Assembly (NCBI GenBank): GCA_937899855.1
Contig: CALCCH010000296.1
Location: 1-32,217 of the forward strand
Source: an uncultured Saprospirales bacterium
GTDB taxonomy: Bacteria; Bacteroidota; Bacteroidia; Chitinophagales; Saprospiraceae
Direction: 5' to 3'
Length of the DNA stretch: 32,217 nucleotides
Position numbers and translations under genes: made by a program. The notes beneath the pieces are model-generated. The model saw nothing but the letters and a program-made list of their open reading frames with translations. It was not told where the DNA came from and did not search any database. Shown here piece after piece: positions 26,601 to 32,217 of the stretch (positions within the stretch are counted from its first letter, which is position 1; each line of letters opens with the position of its first letter).

Positions 26601-28588
26601 GACAATTTGAGGGCCTGCAGATCGAGGTGGTTGACCTTGGCCTTGAATTTGAACTCGGGGACGGTGCTAAAATTGCGAATGCTCCCACTGAAGTTGAAGT
26701 CAATATTATCGTCCTTGACGATCAAATCACCGTCAAAAAACTCTTTGTTGAGCCGTCCGTCGAGGATCACGTTTTCGTAGGAATACCCCCGAAAGCTAAA
26801 GCGGTCGATGACCGATTCGAGCTTGGCGTCGACCGTTTCTAGGGTGAGGCCCACCCCATCCTTGACCTCCGACTTAAAGGTCACCATTCCCAAATCCGGA
26901 TTGCCCGACCAAACGCCCAGGTCAAAATTCTCCAAAGACAGCCCCCCGGCGTAGCGGGCACCGGTTTTGCCATTGCGCAGGTCCATCCGCATGTCCATTC
27001 GCGCCTGCCCCAGGTCACTCAGCAATTCGCCATAGGCCACAAAATCGACAAAAAAGCCGTCAAAGCGGCCGCTAAAATTGAGCTGCCCCAGCTTGTCAAA
27101 ATTGGCGGGGGGATTAAAGCGGGGGACCAAAAGCCGAAGGGTTTGGACGTCCGTAATCAGCCGATCAATGCGGAGGTTCATCGCCTCCTCGTTGCGTACG
27201 TTGAGGTTGCGCGAGTCAAAGTTTCCCTTGAAATAGGTATTCTTCCCCAAGCGCAGCTGCACATCCCGCCCCCGCAAATTACTTACCTTGCCCATGAGCA
27301 AACCATCAATCTCCACCAACTCCTCGCGATTCTGCACAAAAAAGTCATTGCGCTCCAGGGCCGGCGCAAAAACCATGATGTCTTTGAGCGCGACCCGCGC
27401 CTGATTGAAGCGGCCCGTCATGATGACCTTATTGGGAAAGTCGTTGTAGTCGTTATACTCCCGATACTTAAACACCAGGGTATCGCCCAGCTCGCTATAG
27501 GGCGTGATGAGTCGCATGTCGTTGAGGATCGTACGACGATTGGAAATGATGGCCTCCTTGGCCTTGAGATCGTCCAGCACAAAACCACTGGTTTCGTAGA
27601 GGGAAAGGTGTTCCAACTCGGTAGTAAAAACGTCATCGTAAAAGACAAAGTCCACCAGATCGATTTGAATGGCCTCCGTCTTGATGCGGGTAAAATCCAT
27701 GACCTCGGGACGGGTCAAGCGCTCGGGAGCCTGCCGGTAATTGTTGAAGTCAAAGGCACCATCCCGAAGGTGAAAAGCCCCCATCTCGACGCGGAGCAGT
27801 TTTTGGCTGCTGTCGACCGCGGGGGTTGCGGGGGTAGTCAGGACCGGCCCCGGGTCGCTGGTGTTGATGACTTGGGGGGCCCAGTGGGGCGGAAAAAGGT
27901 CGTGGACGACCTTGGGAAAATCGAAATGAGCCGCTTCGATGCGGAAGAAGTTCTCGGCCAGATTGATCTCTTCCACAGCGATTTCTCCGGTGGGAATCCG
28001 TACGGAGAGAAGGTTGCCCTTCATTCGGTCGTCTTTGTAAAAGAGGACGTTTTGCAGGTAGATGCCGTCCAGTTCGAGGAAGAGCGGTTGGGCCGGCGGT
28101 TGATTTTGTTGGGTGGTATCCTGATTCTGCCAGTAGGCCAGCAAAAACTCCAAGTTGTTTTTGCGTTCCCCCTCCTTGCGCTTGATGTTGATTTGGGCAT
28201 CGCTGAGGTAAATGTTGTCCACATCTACGCGGCGCTGGAGCAGCGAAATCAAGTCGATGCTCATTTCTACCCGCAGCTCCTTACTGTACAGCAAGGTATC
28301 GCCAATTTGATCTTCGATGTAGAATTCTTCGAGCACCAGCTGGTCAAAAAAATCGAAGTCAACCCGATCCAAGGCTACCTGGGTACGAAGTTCGGCGCTG
28401 AGGTAGGTCGTGATGCGATGAACCAGATAGTTTTGGAAACGTTCGTTTTGGAGCAAAAACCACAGAGCCGAAAACAAAACGCCGATGACCAGCAGGAACC
28501 GACCCAGCAAACGCCACCAGCGGTAGCTGCGGCGACGGCGGTCGAGCCTCCTGAAAAAATCGTCAAACTGTGGCGAATATTTACTCAT
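23636..28588 (-). CDS. tamB: TamB-type translocation/assembly module protein
   Basis: The start is ATG 28588 (MSKYSPQFDDFF); an upstream TTG in frame at 28594 is less likely. The 1650-residue protein has a short cytoplasmic N-terminus with many Arg, one membrane helix (about 29-47, LGRFLLVIGVLFSALWFLL), and a very long beta-rich periplasmic region of repeated AsmA/TamB strands. The last 400 residues form the DUF490 TamB domain (INWSGDPYNAELNLDAEY, FGLFVLGGFLP, GIGLDIQYNVYDG). TamB-like proteins bridge inner and outer membranes and are thought to carry phospholipids or help barrel assembly. Bacteroidota versions are longer than in E. coli. The C-terminus is strongly basic (RRKSKEERDQLRRERTDAK), unusual for the family's outer-membrane end. 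No TamA partner lies in the window. Confidence 0.93.
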   Translation of the reverse strand: MSKYSPQFDDFFRRLDRRRRSYRWWRLLGRFLLVIGVLFSALWFLLQNERFQNYLVHRITTYLSAELRTQVALDRVDFDFFDQLVLEEFYIEDQIGDTLLYSKELRVEMSIDLISLLQRRVDVDNIYLSDAQINIKRKEGERKNNLEFLLAYWQNQDTTQQNQPPAQPLFLELDGIYLQNVLFYKDDRMKGNLLSVRIPTGEIAVEEINLAENFFRIEAAHFDFPKVVHDLFPPHWAPQVINTSDPGPVLTTPATPAVDSSQKLLRVEMGAFHLRDGAFDFNNYRQAPERLTRPEVMDFTRIKTEAIQIDLVDFVFYDDVFTTELEHLSLYETSGFVLDDLKAKEAIISNRRTILNDMRLITPYSELGDTLVFKYREYNDYNDFPNKVIMTGRFNQARVALKDIMVFAPALERNDFFVQNREELVEIDGLLMGKVSNLRGRDVQLRLGKNTYFKGNFDSRNLNVRNEEAMNLRIDRLITDVQTLRLLVPRFNPPANFDKLGQLNFSGRFDGFFVDFVAYGELLSDLGQARMDMRMDLRNGKTGARYAGGLSLENFDLGVWSGNPDLGMVTFKSEVKDGVGLTLETVDAKLESVIDRFSFRGYSYENVILDGRLNKEFFDGDLIVKDDNIDFNFSGSIRNFSTVPEFKFKAKVNHLDLQALKLSEQDIRASGEIDLDLRDIRLANIQGVASGRNIRVVRDGEREFSLDSIRVTSQLLPAQLRLFRVQSDILNGHLQGYFNIEKLPAILLHYLRDNFPQVFERLELQTPKPLLAEHQFEYQLSIPDTKNLTTLIDPGLDTLRGISASGYFNTSNDKLKIDLSIPEIIYNNLTLHDIVLQVEGEGGANDLNLEVYHTKFGKRNFEPVTLRGELHRDTFDFDIVAINWTTVLDNLHLAGELSLVDKYYQVVFSPSDLIIFKDRWDIAVDNYLRFGKGYVATRNFTLSNGRQSIELESLGDRGLRALVTNFDFSIIDEYWDYDRLDFRGPFDLEISAVDFYRQEGLDLVVQADTFEVNGDDWGALRLDAHANNLKSRVQAYLSITNGSQQLTGEGFYYPPKGKAMNRRRKTDQFDFNFGSSNYPLHIAEYFIINGLSNTLGYFNADVKLFGTFKRPNISGDLRVYDGALTVDYLNTRYYVHDQRARLTNFLFDVTGSVVTDSLGNTAELFGGITHDRLKNLGLDVKMRSDEFLVLNTTKENNAIYYGRGIVKGEVYFSGSFKKTDIDIDATTLPGSYLSIPISSAQEAEAVNFIKFVDKSEGVDNGPTRPSELLGVTVDMNLAITEDSEVSLIFDEKAGDVMQGQGVGNIDFDFDRSGNIEMLGNYTITEGKYLFTYNFLNKPFTVREGGTINWSGDPYNAELNLDAEYQGLNTAVYNFIAEYISDNDALKAAARQSTKVDLVMNLTGPLLQPVIGFDIQFPELTGDLQSYTESKLRAISQNQNELNRQVFGLFVLGGFLPTDLNALSSTTDNIVINTVTELISSQLSILTSDLLEEIVTDVDFISGIGLDIQYNVYDGEINNEGQILLGNQFGIRPEIGILDDRLTFRAGGGVNFGQAVGNGASLAGDIEVEYILTKDRRLKFRAYQLYDGSAGNVTGPRDQRGIGIRYRREGDTIKELFRRKSKEERDQLRRERTDAKAARRRERDLKRMSRQ

Positions 28589-28711
28589 TTCCAATTGTTC
28601 AAATCATCGCATTGGCCACGTCTATACCCATTGCTCACTGCTCTATTCCTTAAACTCGGAAGTTAACCATTTTCTAACGTTGACACTTTGATTTAACGAA
28701 TAATTAAGGGC

Positions 28712-29677
28712 TTAATGTTCGCGCAAAAAACGGCAAACGCGTTGCTCCGACCAATAATGCCGGGAAGCGTCAAAATGAACAAAGCCCACGTGTCCGCCCC
28801 ATTTGGGTACCTCCAGGTGGACAAAGGTGCTCCGCCGGGCAATTTCCCGAGGATAACAAGCCGCGCTCAAAAAGGTGTCGTCCGCAGCATTGAGGATCAA
28901 AGTAGGGATACGAATATCCGCCAAAAAAGGTTTGCTACTGGATTGGGTCCAGTAATCAACGGCGTTTTTAAAACCGTGTAGGGGGGCCGTCGCGACGTCG
29001 TCAAATTCCTTAAAATCTCGGGCGGACAAGACGGCATCGAGGTCGATGTGCTCCGGTAGGAGCGCGCGCTTTTCCAGGGTCGAGGCCTTAAGGGAACGCA
29101 AAAAGCGGAGCAAATAGGGGTAGTTGTACCAACGCGACAGTTCGTGCGAGCAGCTTTCCAAGTCAACCGGTACCGAAATGGCCACCCCCGCCACAATCTC
29201 GGAGGCCAAGCCACTACCCTCCTCCCCCAAGTACTTGAGCGTTACGTGTGCCCCCAGGCGACAGCCCCCCAGCGCAATACGCGAGTAGCTGCCCGCAGCA
29301 AAAAGTATGCGCAGCCCCCAACGCACGTCTTCGGTTTCTCCGCTGTGGTAGGCGCGCGCCAAACGGTTGATCTCGCCACTACAGCCCCTAAAATTTAATC
29401 CCAGGCCATCCCAGCCCGCCTCGTTCATCACCCGGACAATCCCCCGGCTATAGGGACGATCCGCGCTACCCTCCAACCCGTGTAAGACGAGCACCAGCTG
29501 ACGCCCTCCTACCCGCGACCAATCCAAATCCAGGAAGTCCCCATCGGGCGTTTCCCAGCGTTCGCGTTGGTAGGCCACCTCGGGTAGGGGCCGGATCAAG
29601 CCCGCGTAAATGGTCTGGATGTGGGGGTTCCGCAACCACAGCGGGGGATGAAAATCCGAATTTTCGAGCAGGGGCAT
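28712..29677 (-). CDS. YheT-like alpha/beta hydrolase with Arg at the nucleophile position
   Basis: The 321-residue protein matches the YheT/EMB8 (ABHD1/3-like) family: NPHIQTIYAG near the N-terminus, LVLVLHGLEG (61-70), NFRGCSGE, TLKYLGEEG, and GGHVGFVH near the C-terminus. The third residue of the nucleophile elbow is unusual: GCRLGAH (138-144) replaces GFSLGGN, with Arg140 (CGC) for Ser and Ala143 for Gly. The acid (ADDTF) and His (GGHVGF) positions remain. It is therefore unlikely to be a standard serine hydrolase. A TATCTTTG element lies 29 bases upstream of the ATG. It follows the HTTM-like gene by 54 bases. Confidence 0.9.
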   Translation of the reverse strand: MPLLENSDFHPPLWLRNPHIQTIYAGLIRPLPEVAYQRERWETPDGDFLDLDWSRVGGRQLVLVLHGLEGSADRPYSRGIVRVMNEAGWDGLGLNFRGCSGEINRLARAYHSGETEDVRWGLRILFAAGSYSRIALGGCRLGAHVTLKYLGEEGSGLASEIVAGVAISVPVDLESCSHELSRWYNYPYLLRFLRSLKASTLEKRALLPEHIDLDAVLSARDFKEFDDVATAPLHGFKNAVDYWTQSSSKPFLADIRIPTLILNAADDTFLSAACYPREIARRSTFVHLEVPKWGGHVGFVHFDASRHYWSEQRVCRFLREH

Positions 29678-29705
29678 AGGGGTTCATTTCGCCAAAAGAA
29701 TGGCG

Positions 29706-29713
29706 CAAAGATA
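29706..29713 (-). promoter_or_regulatory. -7 element upstream of the YheT-like gene
   Basis: The minus strand reads TATCTTTG, an exact match to TAnnTTTG, 28 bases before the ATG. A -33 TTTG is not present at the ideal 19-base distance. Confidence 0.55.
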
Positions 29714-29731
29714 GGAAGTATCCCCCACAAA

Positions 29732-30886
29732 TCAGTAGCCCAATCCCCGACGCAAATCCCGACAGGAATAGGTCCGCTCGACCAATTCTCGTCGCCACGT
29801 ACGCACCTCGATGAGGTCCACTCCGGCCCGGTTGGGTCGCTCCAAACACTCACAGTAGCGACGAGCCACCGCGCGCAAACCAGCGGGACTGTTGTAAGCA
29901 GCGACCCCGAGCTCATCCATGGCCCAAGCCCCAATCGGGAGGTAACGCTGGGTAAGCCCCAGGCTGTCGATGTACAGCAGGTGGGTTTTGGGCATCGTAC
30001 GAGGAGAAAAACAGGCCGTATCACTAGGTGCAAAGTAGAGCAGGGCTTCGGGATGGTCGCCGGCGTAGAGCTTAAAGGAGAGTGGATCATCCCAGTAATC
30101 GAGGCGATTGGCACCGGGGAGTAGGCCCCACAGGAGGAGTAGCAAGAGCAGGGGGGGATGGCGGAGGAGGGTCCGGGGGAGTTTAAAGTCGGGCGGGTGG
30201 TAATACCACCCGTACAGCAGTAGGATCATCAGTACGTTCCAAGGCCAGACCACGGGGTTCCAGTCGTGACCAGTGGGGCCCAGGAGGAGGAGTAAGGTCA
30301 GGTGCAGGGCAATCCCCAGTAGCGCCGCCGCTCGTCGGCTCCGACGGAAGTAAAGCCCCAAGCCAATCAGCAACTCCACCGCCACGCTGGCCACCACGAG
30401 ACCGGATTGCCCCCGCCACTGCGCGGTCCAATCGTAGGCACTCAGGAGCCAATCAAAGGAGATGGAAGCGTAGTGGGGATTGATTTTGTGCAATCCGCCC
30501 CACCAGTAAATGAGGGGAAATACCCACCGAACCGCGGCCAGGCCACGGTCTGGTTTTTGGGGAGCGTACCAGCCGAGCAAGACCAGGAGCCCGCTGAGGT
30601 GATAGGTCCAAACCTGTAGGCGGGTCAGGTCACTGAGGAGGAGGAGTAAAAAAGAAACGGCCAGGCCCAGGAAGAGCTCCCGTCGCCGGGGCCAGCGCAG
30701 CAGCCCCAGCAAGGCAAGGAGCAGACCGATCAGGGCCAGGGAGGAAAGAGCGCTGGGAAGATCAAGCGTGGGGAGGAGCGGATAGCTGCGGGGGCCCCAC
30801 CACAGGGGCCAGGTGAGCGAAATCTGCACCAACAAACAGAGGGCGATGACGCGAGTGCCCCAGGCAAGCGCTTTGGCGGACGGCAA
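29732..30886 (-). CDS. Polytopic membrane protein, HTTM-like
   Basis: The 384-residue protein has about 7-8 hydrophobic segments, for example ALSSLALIGLLLALLGLL, AVSFLLLLL, LSGLLVLLGWYA and AALLGIALHLTLLLLL, and a soluble end of about 110 residues. The middle (WVFPLIYWWGGLHKINPHY) resembles the HTTM/DoxX-like group related to vitamin K-dependent gamma-carboxylase, but I am not sure of the family. Several Cys occur in the tail (YCECLERPN, YSCRDLRRG). The only start in frame after the upstream TGA is TTG 30886, 4 bases past the stop of the 73-residue gene, so the two are probably co-translated. Confidence 0.65.
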   Translation of the reverse strand: MPSAKALAWGTRVIALCLLVQISLTWPLWWGPRSYPLLPTLDLPSALSSLALIGLLLALLGLLRWPRRRELFLGLAVSFLLLLLSDLTRLQVWTYHLSGLLVLLGWYAPQKPDRGLAAVRWVFPLIYWWGGLHKINPHYASISFDWLLSAYDWTAQWRGQSGLVVASVAVELLIGLGLYFRRSRRAAALLGIALHLTLLLLLGPTGHDWNPVVWPWNVLMILLLYGWYYHPPDFKLPRTLLRHPPLLLLLLLWGLLPGANRLDYWDDPLSFKLYAGDHPEALLYFAPSDTACFSPRTMPKTHLLYIDSLGLTQRYLPIGAWAMDELGVAAYNSPAGLRAVARRYCECLERPNRAGVDLIEVRTWRRELVERTYSCRDLRRGLGY

Positions 30887-30890
30887 GTCC

Positions 30891-31112
30891 CTAGGGAGTC
30901 ATCGTCTCGAAGGAGACCACCTTTACCGGCTGTCCCCACATAAACACAGACATTTCATCAACGGGGACCACCTCTACCTTTACGGCGTAGCCTTCGTACT
31001 TCAATTGATTGGGCATATTGACCGGGCGATATGCTTGGCCATCCTCACCGATAATGCCCCAAAATCCGGGTCCGAGGTGTTGGTAAGCAACTTTTCCTTT
31101 TACAACTTTCAT
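30891..31112 (-). CDS. Small conserved protein of 73 residues, unknown function
   Basis: Starting at ATG 31112, the protein reads as a compact beta-rich domain with many Gly and hydrophobic pairs (VAYQHLGPGFWGIIGEDG, YRPVNMPNQLKYEGYAVK, SVFMWGQPVKVVSF). I recall similar small Bacteroidota proteins without a known role, perhaps an OB-like fold. No signal peptide or membrane segment is present. It lies 4 bases before the TTG start of the membrane protein gene and behind a promoter-like element, so it probably leads that pair. Confidence 0.7.
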   Translation of the reverse strand: MKVVKGKVAYQHLGPGFWGIIGEDGQAYRPVNMPNQLKYEGYAVKVEVVPVDEMSVFMWGQPVKVVSFETMTP

Positions 31113-31139
31113 AGATCTGAGTGGAAGCTTGGTACACCC

Positions 31140-31170
31140 TAAAGATAGGGGATTCCATGAGTAATGAAAA
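31140..31170 (-). promoter_or_regulatory. Candidate promoter of the small-protein gene
   Basis: On the minus strand TTTT (31170-31167) is followed after 19 bases by TATCTTTA (31147-31140), one base off at each box from TTTG and TAnnTTTG. It lies 27 bases before the ATG at 31112. Confidence 0.4.
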
Positions 31171-31229
31171 CGCTCGGACCCCAGCTACATAGATAAAAGC
31201 GAAGGCTTGATCGAAATTTTAGGCCTTGC

Positions 31230-32066
31230 CTACTTCCTGACCAGACTCTGGATGGTCGTATTGAGATTTTGGATCAGGTCTCCCTGCTGGCTGACGACGT
31301 TTTGTAATTGCCGCAATTCTTCGTGCAGGCTGTTTTGTAGGTTTTGGGGGGAAGGCAGAAAGGGGCTGATTTTGGCACGGACGTACCAAATCTCGCGAAT
31401 GTCTCCCACGTTGACGTTGTAGGGCTCGTAGAACGAGTTGTCCGAGTGGAGTTCCACCTGTTTGCGTTCCTTGAGGCGGTTGATCACGCGTTTGACCACC
31501 ACATCCCCCCGCGTCACGACCACGTAGACGTAATTGTCCTTGAGGGAAGTTTCCCACAGGGTGGGTTCGATAAAGCTACAGACCACCTTGTCCCCCTCAA
31601 AAAGGGTGGGTTCCATGCTGTCGCCCGCCACGTCGAAGGAGCGGTGCGTCCCTACCTTGTATTTGTAATCGGGCAGGGTAAAGGTCGGCAAATCCTGGAT
31701 AAAGGTGGGATTGGGCATTTCTCCGGCGTAACCCGCCTGAGCGGGCACGGGCACGTGTACGATGCGCTCATCGTCGTGGGTATTGGTAACGATCGTGAGT
31801 ACGCGGAAGCTTTGGTGATCCTCCTCGGTCATAAACATGGGTCCCTCTCCGGTGTAAATGTATAACGGATTGATCTTATAGATGGCCACCGCCTTGCGCA
31901 ACAACTCGATCGTCACATCGCGGCGTCCCTTTAGTATTTCGGAGAGACTTTGGGGCAAATAATCCAGCGACAGGGCAAATTGTCGGCTCGATCGAACGCG
32001 ATTTTCTTCCCGGAGCTTGTTGTGACATTTGATGAATCGTTGGGTGACGATGTTGGCAGCGCCCAT
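31230..32066 (-). CDS. S24-family autocleaving transcriptional regulator (LexA/cI-like)
   Basis: The start is ATG 32066 (MGAANIVTQRF), giving 278 residues; a TTG six bases upstream is less likely. Residues 1-75 form a helix-turn-helix domain (SRQFALSLDYLPQSLSEILKG), and about 100-245 form a signal-peptidase-fold S24 domain with Ser150 (GDSMEPT) and Lys192 (VVVKRV) as the catalytic pair. Ala-Gly at 111-112 (PAQAGYAGE) fits the self-cleavage site of LexA-like repressors. Unusually, a 35-residue coiled-coil-like tail follows (LHEELRQLQNVVSQQGDL). The protein may be a DNA-damage or stress repressor that cleaves itself; its targets are not visible. Confidence 0.85.
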   Translation of the reverse strand: MGAANIVTQRFIKCHNKLREENRVRSSRQFALSLDYLPQSLSEILKGRRDVTIELLRKAVAIYKINPLYIYTGEGPMFMTEEDHQSFRVLTIVTNTHDDERIVHVPVPAQAGYAGEMPNPTFIQDLPTFTLPDYKYKVGTHRSFDVAGDSMEPTLFEGDKVVCSFIEPTLWETSLKDNYVYVVVTRGDVVVKRVINRLKERKQVELHSDNSFYEPYNVNVGDIREIWYVRAKISPFLPSPQNLQNSLHEELRQLQNVVSQQGDLIQNLNTTIQSLVRK

Positions 32067-32123
32067 GTGCAATAGTTTTAGGCACAGGTCAGCGGGGCCC
32101 TTCGATTGTCCTTACCCCTACAA

Positions 32124-32146
32124 CCTGTTATTTGGAAAACAATAGG
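32124..32146. promoter_or_regulatory. Imperfect palindrome, candidate operator of the S24 regulator
   Basis: CCTGTTATTT (32124-32133) and AAACAATAGG (32137-32146) are inverted copies that agree at 8 of 10 positions, with 3 bases between. The element lies 58 bases upstream of the regulator's ATG, in its promoter region, so autoregulation is plausible. The window ends 71 bases later. Confidence 0.3.
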
Positions 32147-32217
32147 AGCAATATAGGGCAAATATTCCTAAAATGCGTAATTTTTTGCTAAAAATATCCA
32201 AAAAAGTGACATTTTTT

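Noticed and set aside
27143-28666. Open frame of 507 codons on the plus strand
   Set aside because: It lies wholly antisense to tamB, shows no domain, and comes from the skewed codon use of that gene.

Overview
The window looks like chromosomal DNA from a Bacteroidota bacterium, most likely the Saprospiria/Lewinella side. The reasons are a secreted protein with a type IX secretion (T9SS) C-terminal sorting domain, a CarboxypepD_reg-like TonB-dependent receptor, a LytS/LytTR two-component pair, very long TamB, almost no Shine-Dalgarno sequences, and several promoter candidates with the Bacteroidetes signature TTTG-N19-TAnnTTTG. The placement below phylum is inference. No rRNA, tRNA, CRISPR array, insertion sequence or phage was seen, and no gene-free stretch exceeds about 300 bases.

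Layout. 1-1139 (+): the end of a LytS-type histidine kinase and its abutting LytTR response regulator. 1340-3156 (+): a DUF4442/hotdog-fold protein and an outer-membrane beta-barrel protein. 3228-7827 (-): a T9SS-exported alpha/beta-hydrolase-like protein that lacks the nucleophile serine, and a TonB-dependent receptor broken by one in-frame TAG. 8043-14871 (-): a tight three-gene operon encoding a repeat-rich lipoprotein, a SIR2-like::TIR protein, and an nSTAND1 NTPase with one membrane segment and a long WD40 region. 14996-18067 (-): prfB with a programmed +1 frameshift, an FKBP lipoprotein, and an NrnA-like DHH phosphoesterase. 18269-18688 (+): ndk with a strong promoter and a hairpin terminator. 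18813-21203 (-): mutS2. 21463-23631 (+): aroC and an endonuclease/exonuclease/phosphatase-family lipoprotein. 23636-28588 (-): TamB. 28712-32066 (-): a YheT-like hydrolase with Arg in place of the nucleophile Ser, an HTTM-like membrane protein, a 73-residue protein, and an S24-type (LexA/cI-like) autocleaving regulator.

The most interesting part is the 8043-14871 operon. Gene spacing (5 bases, then an ATGA overlap) implies that the three proteins are made together. The predicted topology gives a possible signalling chain: lipoprotein outside, WD40 propellers on the far side of the inner membrane, NTPase in the cytoplasm, SIR2::TIR protein in the cytoplasm. The SIR2-like domain lacks the usual catalytic His and Asn, and the TIR domain has Lys where NADase TIRs have Glu, so the pair may be an adaptor or binding module rather than an NADase. 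The combination resembles STAND-based conflict/immunity systems, but its function here is inference.

A second theme is lost catalytic or coding integrity: two unrelated alpha/beta-hydrolase-fold proteins lack the nucleophile, and the TonB receptor carries a nonsense codon. The remaining genes are ordinary housekeeping genes.
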